Counted from the first letter of the stretch, positions 33,127-47,900 are shown. The stretch is 64,000 nt of DNA from Silene latifolia (GCF_048544455.1 NC_133537.1:152622058-152686057); one strand, 5' to 3'. Numbers and translations: made by a program. The notes: generated by a model from the sequence alone, not told the origin.

Positions 33127-34561
33127 TACTCCTCGTTCGTATCTTTGTTGATAGTAGTTGATGTTAGATGGTGATATTGTTGTTAGACTTTGGTAGTTAT
33201 TTCCTTTTATTATTGAGACTTAGTTGGATTTGTATGATTGGCCATAAGGCCGGAATTGCTACTCTAACCTTTTGCAGGATGATTGAGAGTCGGGGCATCA
33301 TCCCGACTCAATTTATGTGACAGTCATGTTGTTATATGTTGGTTTACGACGGGTTATGTAAGGTACTTGACCCACTGCGGTACTCGACGTAGTACCCCAC
33401 ACTCTATCGAGTAGCTGCAGGAAAGGAAGAAAGGAAACATTTTGATCTCGGGCTACTCGATCGAGTAGCCAAGACACTCGATCGAGTAGCATGGCACTCG
33501 ATCGAGTATCGCTGCATACTCGATCGAGTAGCACTGTTACAAGAGGTTTTTGGAAATTAAAAATGTTCAATTGTTTTATATTTGCGAGTTTAATGTTTAA
33601 AGTAGTTGTGAGTACGTAGTACCACCTTTGAACCGTTAATTTCATATGTTACAAGTCATGATTGAAGTTTTATAAGCGTATTTGTTACAATTAGTGAAGC
33701 GGTAATGATTTCTTGTTACGATTAGTGAAGAGGTCATAATTTCTTGTTACTTTAATATTGCATACGCCCCATTACGATTTATTTGTCGGAGTTGTAACTC
33801 TGCCTATATTTGTGCATATCATTTTAACGTATGTTGTCAACAGTAACTAATTGTTCCGGTGACTTGAGCACAATTTCTAAATTTAACGAGTATGTAGTTA
33901 GCGAGTAATGTCCACAACAAATAGTATGGTTTTCTTTAATGTTAAGAAGCAAATAATAAATAAAATGCGTTATAATTAGGGTGGTGAACTTCGGGGACGA
34001 AGTTCCTTTTTAGAGGGGAAGAGTAATGTCGCGAAATAAAAAGGCTGTTTTTGAATAATGCTTTGCTTGTTTATAATGTTGTTGGTATTATGTTTTGCTT
34101 TAATTATTTAAAGTGAAGGGGTTGTATGTTTCAAGAGACGGTCATGAAAAATAGTTATAGTGTGATAAATCGTACTCGAATCACGTTGCCAAGTAACATG
34201 GTGGCGTTGGTTGTACCATATGATAATTGGTATGAGACATGTCCTGATCGATAGTTTGATAGTCGATACTGTATGTCGATACCGTATGTCGGGTGATCGT
34301 AGGTGGTGATTCGCATGGCGAGTTTGATGTTTCATAGGTATATAGGGTAACGGTTAACGGTAATAGTGCTTGCATGATAGTAGTAAAAGTCATTAGATAT
34401 AAGTATAGACGGTGATGATGATGACATGGGGGGGGGAATGGTGTTTCCAGGGAGTAATGGATTGAGCGGGAGGATGAGTGAGGACGTGTTGTTCTCGTGT
34501 CTCGAGCGGGAGATAGGTGAGGTGAACTTCGGGGACGAAGTTCTTTTTAAGGGGGGAAGAC
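33127..34561 (+). other. 3' noncoding region of E1 with two hairpin-plus-purine-tract modules
   Basis: No ORF. Palindrome units recur at 33379-33535. Hairpin GAACTTCGGGGACGAAGTTC occurs at 33986-34005, followed by AGAGGGGAAGAG (34012-34023), and again at 34524-34543, followed by AAGGGGGGAAGAC (34549-34561) and the 3' LTR. Only the second is placed to prime plus-strand synthesis for this LTR. Confidence 0.75.
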
Positions 34562-35827
34562 TGTAATAACCGCCCTTTTAGGGACCCTTTGACCACCGTT
34601 GACCGACCTTGGGAGCGGAAGTAGTCTTAGGGAAGTGTGCCAAAACCTGTTTGGGCTGCGTGTTATGAGTGGTACTCGATAGAGTAGGGGCTACTCGATC
34701 GAGTAGCTAGGGTAGTCGATCGAGTAGGGGGCCACTCGATCGAGTAGGTTGGGTACTCGATCGAGTACCGGGTTTTCAGCGAGGGTTTTATATCGCGTTT
34801 TGTTAAATCCGCAAATCACTTCCGCCACTTTCCTCCTATCCTTCAGTCGCCCCTTTCCCTTCCCTTCACCTCAAAACCTCCATGGAAGCCTTTTTGAAGA
34901 TCTTTGAACCTTGGGAGGGCGTCACCGGTGTCGGGTAGCGGTTTTTCTTTGAGTTTCTCCCTAATAGGTATGTCATAATCATCATCCGTGCCTTGGTTCC
35001 CTATAGTTAGGATTGCTTGATAGTAATAGATATTTGTATGATGGTTATAGGCTTTTCTTGGTCGCTGGATGTGTTATCTGTCGGCATGGATTGGTTGCGG
35101 TTGCTTAAAGGTAGGTTCGCCTACTCAGTTTCTGTAGATGGTCTAGTGTGTCGGTCGTTGTGGTAGTATTATGGTTGTTTGATACAGTAAATGTGTGTCT
35201 TGTGATTGTGGTGGTGATGGCTGTTGATGGTTCTCGAGATGCGTTCTCGGCTGAGTGGGGTCACTTGCGGGAGTGACTTCACGCCCTAGTTTCGCCCTTC
35301 GTGGAACCCGCCACGGAAGGGGATGTGCACATTAATGGGACAGGGTTATCGCTCGGTGTGATGAGCGGGGCTTAGGTGGGAACGGCTGCGGTCCCCCACG
35401 GGTGGTGGTCGGTGGACGATCGATGTGAGTTTGGTTGGATTATTGTGATTGCGGTTGGGTCTGATATCATTGGTTGTATTGTTGATTGTAATTGTCGTTG
35501 TCTTGTCTTATCTCAGTACTGACCTTGTTTGGTTGTTTGTTATATGTCTGCCGTGATCCCTTATGGTGAGCAGTCGGTCTTAGCAGGTGTTGATGTTGTG
35601 GATAGCTGGAGTCCGGGCAGGGATGAGTCTTCACGAGATATGATGGTCATAGCGAGTAGTCTTTGAGTTGTACCTTGTATTGTATTTTGGTTTGAATCAC
35701 TTGTAATATAGCTTAATAGTTCTTTTATTGACGTTTGATAACTACTTTCCTCGGGTAACCGAGATGGTAACGCCCTTATATGCTAAGGAAGGCCTAGTTA
35801 AGGCTCCTCTGGATATGGGTTGTTACA
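34562..35827 (+). repeat. 3' LTR of E1 (1266 bp)
   Basis: It matches 28061-29332 with scattered substitutions and a small difference near 35400. It is followed by the target duplication ACTAT at 35828-35832. Confidence 0.92.
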
Positions 35828-36718
35828 ACTATAAACGGAAGGATAGAGTAAGATAAATGCACCCTTCTCGACTTGACCTACCTAGAGTCTTACTTGAATG
35901 TACAAGGGACGCGGCCTTACAACTTCAACACCCCCCTTTAGATGATTACAAGGTTTAATGACTTTGCAAAGGGGAATTCTATAATCAAAACCTTTGTGAT
36001 GGGAGGCCTTATAACAATTTTTGCCAATAAACTTTTCCCCGGGTTCAACAATAATGGGAGGTATGAAAAGCTCGAAGGGAGCACTTTGATCGATGATCAT
36101 ACTATCTTTTACCACCACCGGTGGTGTAGATATAATGAAGCCGGGAGTGTAGAGTGGTTCACTAAGGAATGCACACCACTTGTCCTCATGGGATGGAACA
36201 TACCACCCATCGAGCCCCGCTTGAGCCAGTACTCACCAAGGCCAAGCTACCTCCTTCCCATCGACATCCTTGACCACCCACCACCGAGGGAAGAAGTGCC
36301 TCACCGACCTCGTGAGTTGCCGGAATGGGGTAATGCACCACCATCTTACGTACGCATTCCACCCTACCCCACACCACATGTGCCATTCACTCCTCAAGAT
36401 CCGGGAGCTCCATCCATGGGCGAATTGACGAAGCTCATGCAAAATGTTGATCTTAGAGTGCACGACGGGAGGGTTGACAACTACTTGGCCCAATACCCCT
36501 CCTACTACAACATGGCTCAACAAGGATACATCAATCCTAGAGGCCCCCATCCATCTTGGGCTCAACCGCATCTCTTGTTCCCTAACTATGGCAACCAAGA
36601 AGGGAACTTTGGGAACTAAAGTGGGGGATTCTATAGCCAAGGAGGAGGCTATGACCAAGGAGGATATAGCGGACAAGGAGGCCGCAATGATGATGATGAT
36701 GATGATGATGACGAGTGA
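35828..36718 (+). pseudogene. Athila ORF1-type gene, 3' part (A+)
   Basis: After ACTAT the frame of 27441-28060 resumes (NGRIE), meets a TAA and a TAG within 110 bases (the second just before MITRFNDF near 35941), then is open to a TAA at 36617-36619. Homology to the other ORF1s includes LESYLNVQG, FVMGGLITIFANKLFPGFNNN and a proline-rich PPYP block. Beyond the TAA the same frame reads SGGFYSQGGGYDQGGY and eight Asp then Glu, ending near 36718: the acidic tail expected for this family, so the TAA is premature. Confidence 0.82.
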
Positions 36719-38038
36719 AGTGGCTAGCCACACCACCTCCATTTGTATGATACCTCTTCTCCGCCTCTCTTATGTATAGTTGCATACTAGATTAGTTTGC
36801 ATTATAATATATATCACATGATTCATATAGTTAGTTGCATATAGCCTTGAATTCATGCATAGTCACTAATGACCAAACCTATTCCTTTCTACACTAGAAA
36901 TAGTGCTTAAATCGGTTTGGGGAGGTTTGATCATAGGTGACCATAGCTTAATAGAGAACATGCATCATCTAGTGTAGTTTAGATTGCATTCATTTGTTAT
37001 ATATGTCATATAAAACTGTATTTAGTTAGAGCATGCATTCATCATTGCATTTGTACTTCATTTTCCATAAAAATTTAAAAATCCAAAAGCATGTATTTAT
37101 TTTTCATTCCTACTCCTACATGTACATTGAGGACAATGTCCAAAATAAAGTGTGGGATAGGAATTTATATTCCAAAAATGCATAAAAAATTGAAAAATTT
37201 CGAAAAATCTCAACAATATGTTCTTTAATTTCATGAAAACAAAACTCATAAAAATTTGAAAATTTAAAAATTCCAAAAACATGTTCTTTCCTTTGTAGTA
37301 TAGAATTGTATAAATTGTAAATATTTGTTTGTTTGTTTGTCAATCTTATCACGTTGGGTCGACTAGCCACATTCGAGGCATGAAGGAAATAGAAGACCGC
37401 ATGGTATGATCTTTCCAAATCTTCTTCCTCCTTTTTATATGTTAATGACAATGTGGCTATATTTTGATTGATGCGGTATGAACGAATGCCTTGTTAAGAG
37501 TTTGCATCTAGATTATATGGCATTTTAGTTGATAGAAGCATTTGCATTAGAGTTATATATATGTAAGTTGCATCATAGCATGTAGTTGCATTTTAGAAAT
37601 TTTTTGTTAAAATGCCTATTTGGGAAGCTTGACAAGTGTATATAAGGCCCTTGTAGATAATTTTTCTCCTTGAGAATTTGTTTGCTAGAATATCCTCAAG
37701 ACACCCTATGATGTGTCATACTAGTATCTTTTGACCCATGGACTAAGGCTTAGTCAAGAGTACCTTGTGCTATGATAACTGGCTACCGTTTATTCCAAGG
37801 TGACCCTTGATGCCATGCAACCGTCCTTACACTTCTATCATCAATTTTTGTCAACAAAAGGGAATGGGCACAAAAACATCAAATTGAGTTCAAGTACCAA
37901 ATCAAAATCAAATGTTTGCAAATTGCATCAAATGAAAAGAGGAGCAAAAATAGACTCCTATGCTTCAATAAAAGTACCCTTGCTACAAAATGGGGTTACT
38001 TTGAAAAATGTTCAAAAATGCAAAGATTGAAAAATTTG
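36719..38038 (+). other. 3' noncoding region of A+, first part
   Basis: No ORF. Bases 37380-38030 align with the reverse complement of 9590-10160 in AM-in (for example GACCGCATGGTATGATCTTTCC and GGCTACCGTTTATTCCAAGG). It is cut at 38038 by the solo LTR; the rest follows at 57814. Confidence 0.75.
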
Positions 38039-39075
38039 TGTACATACCCAGTATCTGCACCTTCCAAAAACCACCCGATGATGATCGGACTGTAACGTGT
38101 TTTTGATATGCGTGCGTGGATTGGCTATACATGAGACGGTTTAATGCACTACTCGGATATGAAAAATGATTTCAAAATTTTTCTAACTTCATTAAAATAA
38201 CACTATTTAGAGTTAAAACCGTCTTCGGACCCAAAACCAACTCAGAAACCCGCAACTCGAGTCAACCTAAGTCAAACCAAATCCCGAATGTCAAAAATGA
38301 TGCCATGAATGCCTTTATCATGTCATTTCCATTAAAATGACCCTAATTAGAGTCAAAACCGACATCGGGCCAAAAACCGACTCGAAATTCAAATCCCGAC
38401 TCACACGGGTCAAACCCGAGTCAAGCACACAAAACACCTACCCCAAGTAACACCCAAAATCATCTTATTAGATGCCCATATTGTTACACGACATCTCATT
38501 TCAATACCACAAACCAAACAATGGATGGAGCAAAGGCCACGTCCAAATTGAAAGGGACAATACACCCACTTGTATCTCAAGGTAGCTCGCGCCTCTTTAG
38601 GGTGTCTGCTTAGCCTCTAAGCAAACACAACCGACCTACCTCCCCACATTTCTCTATAAATACCACCCTTCACACACCAAAAAACTCACGCGAGAGTCTG
38701 CCCCCTCCTTCTCCCTTAAACTTCTAGACCCGACTTCCTAAGTCACAAAATCGACACGTGTTTACGACCTACCGATCGTAAACACAAGCCTTACACATTT
38801 TGTTTGGTAAACGTCATCGTGCATTCGACCGACCCATTCGACCAACTCAACATTAATCAACATGTTTTAATTAACATATTTTCAACATATTTTCAAAACA
38901 AAATCCTTATTTAAGGCACCTTTTTAAACTTCTTTGATCGTGAGTAGTCGCTATGAGAAAACTGTCTCTAAAGTCGTCTATGTCGCAAACATCAATACAC
39001 GTAAGTTTGAGGGTGTAAAAACTCATTTATTTCATGTCTTTACTGTTTTCATAACTTTATAAGCATGAATGATGC

Positions 39076-40483
39076 TGTGATACTATGGTTTTATGAGTCT
39101 ATGAGTACTCTATCAAGTGGGGCTTACTCTGTCGAGTAAGTATGTTTTTATACGAAACAATAGTCTGTCTAATGGGTACTCGATCGAGTATGTGTGGCAC
39201 TCTATCGAGAAAGGGGTACTCGATCGAGTAAGTTACTTTTACGGGTTGTTTTTGACGGGATTTATTAATAACGCGTGATTCATATTTAAATGTTTCCTTC
39301 ACTTTATTCATCACTTTTACTTTTTCTAAAAACCCTTCAAAGAGAAAAGAAGTTATGTTGTCTCCGTCATCGCGTTACTATCAAATCCGAAGGGCTAAGG
39401 TTGTCGGATCGTCACGTTCTTTACACCTTTTAGTTCGTCGTGTCGAGGGTAAGATCCTTGTATAGATTTTATGTTGTTTCTTTGAGTTTGGTTAAAATCC
39501 TAATTGGGTAAATTGGGGGTTTTCGGGGTATTGTGCTTATTAGATGGTGATTGTATGATTGTATGTTTGATAGGAGGTGATTTCATTGAAGAACGACTTT
39601 GATTAGCTGCTAGACCGTCTGAGATGATTGCTTTTCCAGGTAGGGTTTCCCTACTCGGTATTAATTACATGATTGTGGTGATTGTGCTGTAGTTAGTAAT
39701 TGTTGATTGTTTCAGACGGTTGTGATTTCATATTGTTGATTGTTTCAGACGGTTGTTGAGGCTGTATTGTGATTACTGTTTATCTGTCTGTGTTCTTCGG
39801 GGTGCGTCCCTGGCTGAGTGGAGTCACTTGCGGGAGTGGCTTTACGCCCTTAATTCGCCTGCTGTCGAACCCGCCACAGGAGGGATGTGCACATTAATGA
39901 ACATGGGTTTATCGCTCGATGGAGATGAGCGGGGATTTGGTGGGTACGGCTGCGGTCCCCCACTGGCGGCGTGGAGTACTTGTTGCGATGGGTACTCTGG
40001 CAGGGCTACACACTTTAGTGTGTAGTTAGTTGCGTGGATATTGTTCATGGAGACTGGGGATTGTTGTGTTGACTGAGTAGTTTGGCTGTTGTTTCATGTT
40101 TGTTTTATATCGTGTAAGTAGTACTGGCCCCGTTTAATTGTTTTAAAAATTGTGGTGATCCATTCGGGGATGGTGAGCAGTTGTTGAGCAGGTTTGATAT
40201 GACGCTTTTGTCTAGCTGGGATGAGTTATCACATGGATTAGAAGAGTCTTCTGTTGTGTCAGACAATGTCTTTAGTTTTCAGCTTTGGTTAGTAGACATT
40301 TGGTTTTGGAAATTGTATTTGATTTATAAGTTTGGCTTTGAACATGTGAACGTTAAATTATATTTACTTTTAAAGTACGTTTCGTTATTGTCTTATGATA
40401 TTCATTGCCTCGGGTAACCGAGATGGTGATGTTCCTATACCTGAGTGGTCCTGGTAAGGCACTTGGAGTATGGGGGTGTCACA
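39076..40483 (+). repeat. First LTR of E2 (1408 bp)
   Basis: It runs TGTGATACTATGG to GGGTGTCACA. Palindromes at 39103-39235 precede a TATA-like CATATTTAAATG near 39280. The 150-bp block shared with E1 is at about 39800-39965. A GNRA-loop hairpin lies at 40409-40422. Confidence 0.88.
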
Positions 40484-43400
40484 AAGTGATATCAGAGCGA
40501 CGATCTTGAAACCTGTAACCAATGAACCTAATGAATATAGGGAGTCAAAATAAAATGAACCCGGGTAGAAGTTGTAAGAGCTAATGCAAAGGCTTGGGAG
40601 ACGTCCTAAAGTCGTGAACTCGCCCTACAATTTTTAAATCGGTCACCATGGGATATGAGTCGGGATCGCTATGTGTTTATCTTGTGAATTGTGTATCTTT
40701 GTAGCAAAGTGTGGTATGAGTCGATGGATGTATGTATATGGAGAATGGGGAATGTGTTGAGAAAGATGATAATGAAGTGATTTTATACATTATTGATTGA
40801 AAGCATGATAGTTGTTTTACGATATGGCATTATAGAAATACGGAAAGAAATTTTGTCTGGTTTGAGTTATACATAGAGTTACGTATATATATATGTTGTT
40901 GGTAGTGTTGTACGAGTTTATATAGTTGAAAGTTTGAGTAAGAGCATGAATAATTGGTGGAAAAAGATGAATAATTGTTCCATGATAATATGATTTATGA
41001 TTACGCATGTTATATGAGGGAAGTTATTTTATAATGTTGTTATGCTAGTAACATGTGAATAGGGGACTTAATGTCATATAATTGTGATTTTGTTTACGTA
41101 AAGTTATATAATAAAACATGCGGGTAATATGTGATTGGTAAGTTGAATAATATATGTGCATTGAGTTATTTGTGGCTTGACTTTCGAAGATAGTAACATG
41201 TGGTTAGGGATAGAGTCTTTATGAGTATTGAGTTGTTTTTGTGTACCTTGTTGTTGTTTAAGTTGTTTGGAAGTAAAAATCAAATAGTTATGTTCTCTGT
41301 TTATATAGAGGTTGTCTTTAAACTGTTTTTACTCGGGATTCATAAATGATTTTGATGTGATTCTAATTGTAGGTGGTAGCTTGTTCTTTTACGATTCTAA
41401 CGATAGGTCACACGCTCAAAACGACCAAGAAACGAGTGAGTTATAACCGTTTTACGAAAATTGGACAGTGCTGAGAAATGCATAGGGTACTCGATCGAGT
41501 GGCCCTCAGTCGATCGAGTGCACCTCTTGTTACCTAATCGAATAACCCTTACTCGATTGAGTATCCCTAGTAATTTGTTTTACGTGCTTCTGACCTTCAC
41601 CTACTCGATCGAATAAGTCACTCACTCGATCGAGTGACCTGTACTCGATCTAGTGACCCCTGTTTTGGGTCATATGCTTATCTTTTGACTTGGTTGCCTA
41701 TTATGTTTAATTCAAAGTTGTTCTTTTGCTTTCTTATGCTTTGCTTTACATGTGTGTCAGTCTTGATGCGTAAGTTACCCAATCTTATGATGTATGGAGT
41801 GGCACCTGTGGTGAGTATGAGTTCGGTGGGGAGGACATGAGTTATATGCGGTTGTGATAGGTAGTGGAAAAGAAAAGGAAGATTGGTAAGACTTATTAAG
41901 GCATGGAGCATGTTTTGTGAGATGAGATGAGTTATATGATTGTGTGTTGAGTAATGTAAAAGTAAGTGAATGTGGGCAAGGGATGATGTGAGTCTAAGGA
42001 ACGTGAGAATGAAAAGATTGAAAGGAAGGATGCGGATGGTGGCAACTTGAGATGTGTAAAGAATTATGGAGGGAGATGGTTAGGAATCGTGTGGGTTAAG
42101 AATATATGTAGTGAAAGGTCGTTCTAGAGGAATTGAGAAAGGTGGTATATAGTGAACTTAATGGAGACATGTCGCGATGTGGATTTGCAGATAGTGAGTG
42201 AGTTTGGGAATTTGCATTATCAAGAGGTGAAATTATTGTGTGATTTCCTTGGGCAAGTAACGTTATGAAATGAGTTTTGGGATTCAAGAAAAAAAAAGAT
42301 GATTGGAGATCAGTGTGAGTGATAGCATGAGACGGTCTGGACTGATTGGTGATAAATGTGAGTGATGGCATGATAAGAGAGGATCCATGGTAAGAGAGAG
42401 TGAGATGATATTGATATGAAATAATGAGATGGGAGTTTTGAAGCAATGAGAAGGTAACCGGGGCACTAAAGAGTTAGGTAGAAGTAATAAGGAGTTGAAT
42501 GGTTAATTGATTTTGTCGAGTGTAAAAGAAAAGAATGAGGGGAGTAAAACTAGGAAAATGTTCACCGAGGTTATGTGATATAAAACTAAGGAATCGTCGA
42601 GATGTTTGATACCATCACGAGGGTGCTAGTTAATGATTATATAGGAGTTTCAGGACAACATGATAATCATGCGTTTCGAGGAATTAAGGAAAGTAAAAAG
42701 TTGGGTAAATAATTTACACGATATGAAATCTTGGTGGTGAGTTGGGTGACAATACAATTAAGGATGGAATTGGAAATAATGTTGAGGTAATTTGGTTGAT
42801 GGGTTTGATGTTCGTTATTTGGGATGTTAACCAAAGATAGGAAAGAAACCGTGATGTTTAGAGATGAGTGTAAGAGGCTTGATGTCCGAACGATGGTAGT
42901 GTTGAGATATTGTCACTAGTGGTTAAGAGTGATGATAAATAGGATAAATGGCCATTCTAAAGAGGTTGATTTTGTAGACATCTGATTGATGTGTATGGTT
43001 GTGAGGGAGCATAAGATGTGGTTATAAGAGGCAGTTGCTAGTGGTTGAGTATTAGCTGTATGGTTATATTTGGCAGGGGATGATGGTTATGCGAATGGAG
43101 GAATGTGTTATGGGCGAGAGGTAACCTATATCAGATGGTAACTTACGTGATCAGGATTGACTGGTTGGATGTCATTACATGTCTGATATGTATATAAATG
43201 TTTGTGCGAGGTTCTGACCTCACGAGAAGTGGTATGGTGTGATAGTTACAAAGCTGTTATCCCAATGTTCTGTAATATATGTTGGATACGGTAACCTAGT
43301 GGAATGATGTTTAAAAAGGTAATGATTTGAGTGATCTGACATGACTGGTTATACTTGTATGTATTCATGATATATGTTATTCCGTGATATGGTAAGAGGA

Positions 43401-45085
43401 TGATATTCAAGAGGTTAGTATCCGGTTATTTCATATAATATGTTGCGTTGTGATTTAGTAAAGTGGATTTGAGTAAGTTTTTTTTTTCTTGTCCGAGAAG
43501 TTATATGAGTCAGTGTTTATGGGATTGTGTAGGTTGTGATGTTTATCGATGTGATTGTTATGCCTCAGGTGGTGATCCAGGCAAGGTACTTCGTGTTGTG
43601 ATGCGGGTATTTTCGAACTACGGTGGGGCTGTTGGTGGCGGTGTTGCGATGCCATCACCGGTTATGGTGGCGTAGGCGGGGTGATTACGATATGAGTTTT
43701 CGAAAGTACATACCAGTTATACATAGATTGTTGTTTTGTTTGCTGCTGTTCCTTGTGAGTTTTGGTTGAACATATAGACTGTTGTTTTGTTTGTTGATGT
43801 TTCTTACCAGTTTCAGTTTGGGAATGAGGGTAGAGTATTTATGATATAAAAGAGAGCTGCGTATGTTTTCGTTGTTGTCATGGTATAGTGATATTCTATT
43901 GATGAGACACAGGTGTGAGAGGTTGTTACAGTAATTTTGATCTTGTTCTAAGATGAGGCATTGGTAGACTTAGTAATGGCAAGTGAATGGTGGGACATGT
44001 GTTGTACTGATCCGAAAACTGCAAGTGGTTCATAATCTTTTATTGGGACAGTGAGTATAAAGTGTTGAAAATTAGTATCATAGCAAGTTTTGGATGAGTT
44101 TTGCGGTAATGAAAGAAAGGAACTTGAGGATCTAGTGTGAGTGTACGTAACAAGTGTGGATCGTGAGTTATGCTTTTGGCGATAGGAGTTTTATATTGTT
44201 TATATAGAGAGGTATGTCGTGTTGCGGTAATGTGGAAGAGTTAGAGTGTCTGTTATGATCAAGATTTTGTGGTATTGGTTAGATGGAGTGCAGAATGAGT
44301 TGAGGTATGAGAACTGTTTATGTAAGAGAGCCTTGGATATAGGAATGGTGAGTGTTTAGATTATAGGCGGTTATCTTTGACATGCGGGGGTGATGAGAAT
44401 AATGAGAAGATATAGCTAGGATTTAGTATAGTGAGTTACGAGGACGTAACATTTATCTTAAGAGGAGTAGGATGAGATACAAGAGAGTTTGTTGGTTGTG
44501 CATGTTGTAGTACAATTGGAAGCAGAGTATTGATGTAGCATAATGAATGGACTTGTATATATTGTGGTTGATATTATTGAAAGGGCTATGGCCGTGCTTG
44601 TAGTAGTGTGATGTCCAGGAGTATGAGAATTCTTCGATAGTGTTGACAGTTGGGTGAGGATGTTTATGAGTTTGATCGTGTTGACAGTTGGATGATGATG
44701 TTATGAGTAGGAGTAAACTTCGAGGACGAAGTTCCTTTTAAGGGTGGTAGAATGTAACATTTCGTTTGATGTTTATGAGTGTGTTGATATTGGATTTTCT
44801 AATGGATAATATATTAGTGAAACGGAGCTAGCGGCGTTTGTGTATGGTAGTTGGTAGTGTATCGAGTTAGTGTCGAGATAGGCTATAATGTGGTGGATAC
44901 GATATCGTGAGTCATGTTGTGGAGGTAGACATAGTTGGTGGAGTTTGTGTTAAGAGTTCATGTTTTATAGGTTGGGGTTTCGTTTTGAGTTCTTAGTTGC
45001 GTTGTTGTGTCTTGGTCGAGTTTGTATGTTTGTTTTAAGTATGGGTTGAACTTCGGGGACGAAGTTTTTTTTAAGGAGGGAAGAC
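40484..45085 (+). other. Interior of E2, no recognisable gene
   Basis: AT-rich and without credible ORFs. Palindromic ACTCGATCGAGT units lie at 41487-41655. Two hairpin-plus-purine modules lie at 44716-44752 and 45048-45084; the second directly precedes the 3' LTR, the first is followed by TGTAACATTTCG, which looks like an LTR start but leads into no LTR. Confidence 0.7.
40487..40498 (+). other. Primer-binding site, initiator tRNA-Met type (E2)
   Basis: TGATATCAGAGC has one mismatch to TGGTATCAGAGC, three bases after the LTR. The duplicated interior carries the same site near 46517. Confidence 0.8.
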
Positions 45086-46513
45086 TGTAATACTACGGTT
45101 TTATGAGTCTATGGGTACTCTATCGAGTGGGGCTTACTCTATCGAGTAAGTATGTTTTTATACGAAATAGTAGTCTGTCTGATGGGTACTCGATCGAGTA
45201 TGTGTGGCACTCGATTGAGTAAGGGGCACTCGATCGAGTAAGTTACTTACTCGATCGAGTAAGTTACTTTTACGGGTTGTTTTTGACGATTTGTTAATAA
45301 CACGTGATTCATATTTAAATGTTTCCGTCACTTTATTCATCACTTTTACTTTTTCTAAAAACCCTTCGAAGAGAAAAGAAGTTATGTTGTCTCCGTCATC
45401 GCGTTACTATCAAATCAGAAGGGCTAAGGTTGTCGGATCATCACGTTCTTTACACCTTTGAGTTCGTCGTGTCGAGGGTAAGATCCTTGTATAGTTTTTA
45501 TGTTGATTCTTTGAGTTTGGTTAAAACCCTAATTGGGTAAGTTGGGGGTTTTGGGGGTATTGTGCTTATTAGATGGTGATTGTATGATAGTATGTTTGAT
45601 AGGAGGTGATTTCATTGAAGAACGACTTTGATTAGCATCTAGACCGTCTATGGTGATTGCTTTTATAGGTTGGGTTTCCCTACTCGGTATTAATTACATG
45701 ATTGTGGTGATTGTGCTGTAGTTAGTGATTGTTGATTGTTTCAGACGGTTGTGATTTCATATTGTTGATTATTTCAGACGGTTGTTGAGGTTGTATTGTG
45801 ATTACTGTTTATCTGTCTGTGTTCTTCGGGATGCGTCCCTGGCTGAGTGGAGTCACTTGCGGGAGTGGCTTCACGCCCTTGATTCGCCTCCTGTGGAACC
45901 CGCCACATGAGGGATGTGCACATTAATGAACATGGGTTTATCACTCGATGGAGATGAGCGGGGATTTGGTGGGTACGGCTGCGGTCCCCCACTGGCGGCG
46001 TGGAGTACTTGTTGCGATGGGTACTCTGGCAGGGCTACACACTTTAGTGTGTAGTTAGTTGCGTGGAGATTGTTGATGGAGACTAGGGATTGTTGTGTTG
46101 ACTGAGTAGTTTGGCTGTTGTTTCATGTTTGTTTTATATCGTGTAATTAGTACTGACCCCGTTTAATTGTTTTAAAAACTGTGGTGATCCATTCAGGGAT
46201 GGTGAGCAGTTGTTGAGCAGGTTTGATATGACGCTTTTGGGCTAGCTGGGATGAGTTATCACATGGATTAGAAGAGTCTTCCGTTGTGTCAGACGATGTC
46301 TTTAGTTTTCAGTTTTGGTTAGTAGAGGTTTGGTTTTGGAAATTGTATTTGATTTGTCAGTTTGGCTTTGAACATGTGAAAGTTAAATTATATTTACTTT
46401 TAAAGTACGTTTCGTTATTGTCTTATGATATTCATTGCCTCGGGTAACCGAGATGGTGATGTTCCTATACCTGAGTGGTCCTGGTAAGGCACTTGGAGTA
46501 TGGGGGTGTCACA
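45086..46513 (+). repeat. Second LTR of E2 (1428 bp)
   Basis: It is closely similar to 39076-40483, with one additional ACTCGATCGAGTAAGTTACTT unit at 45228-45250. It begins TGTAATACTACGG after the purine tract AAGGAGGGAAGAC. Confidence 0.88.
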
Positions 46514-47668
<1,155 letters not shown>

Positions 47669-47671
47669 AAA

Positions 47672-47900
47672 AATCATCCTTGGTTCCTTATACCATGACG
47701 GTTTATTCCGTGACTCGATGATATTATTGGTCAATTACAAATTAATGGGTATTTTAACACCCTTTTCTTTTATTTACTATTTTTCTCATTTATTTACATT
47801 TGCAACCATATTAGTCATAATTCATAACCATCCTTGGTTCTTTATACCATGTCGGTTTAATCCGAGTACGATGACAAACTTGACTAATTACAAATAATTG
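47672..47900 (+). repeat. Imperfect tandem duplication inside the Ogre/Tat-like LTR
   Basis: Two copies of a 75-85 bp unit start CATCCTTGGTTC (47675 and 47830), then TATACCATG, a GGTTTA-TTCCG segment and a CAATTACAAATTA-like end. They are diverged, so the duplication is old. Confidence 0.65.

Larger units (their letters stand above)
28061..35827 (+). mobile_element. E1: non-autonomous LTR element encoding only an ORF1-like protein
   Basis: A 7.8-kb complete element with LTRs 28061-29332 and 34562-35827, initiator tRNA-Met primer site, a polypurine tract (AAGGGGGGAAGAC) and target duplication ACTAT. The ends (TGTAATAAC to GTTACA, tRNA-Met site, hairpin plus purine tract) are of the Ty3/gypsy chromovirus style. 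The 5.2-kb interior has no gag, protease, RT or integrase; the only gene is the intact ORF1-like CDS 31543-33126. LTRs differ at few sites, so it is young. Confidence 0.88.

Noticed and set aside
44753-45085. TGTAACATTTCG after a purine tract as a further LTR start
   Set aside because: No matching LTR end, partner copy or target duplication follows; kept only as a spare purine module.
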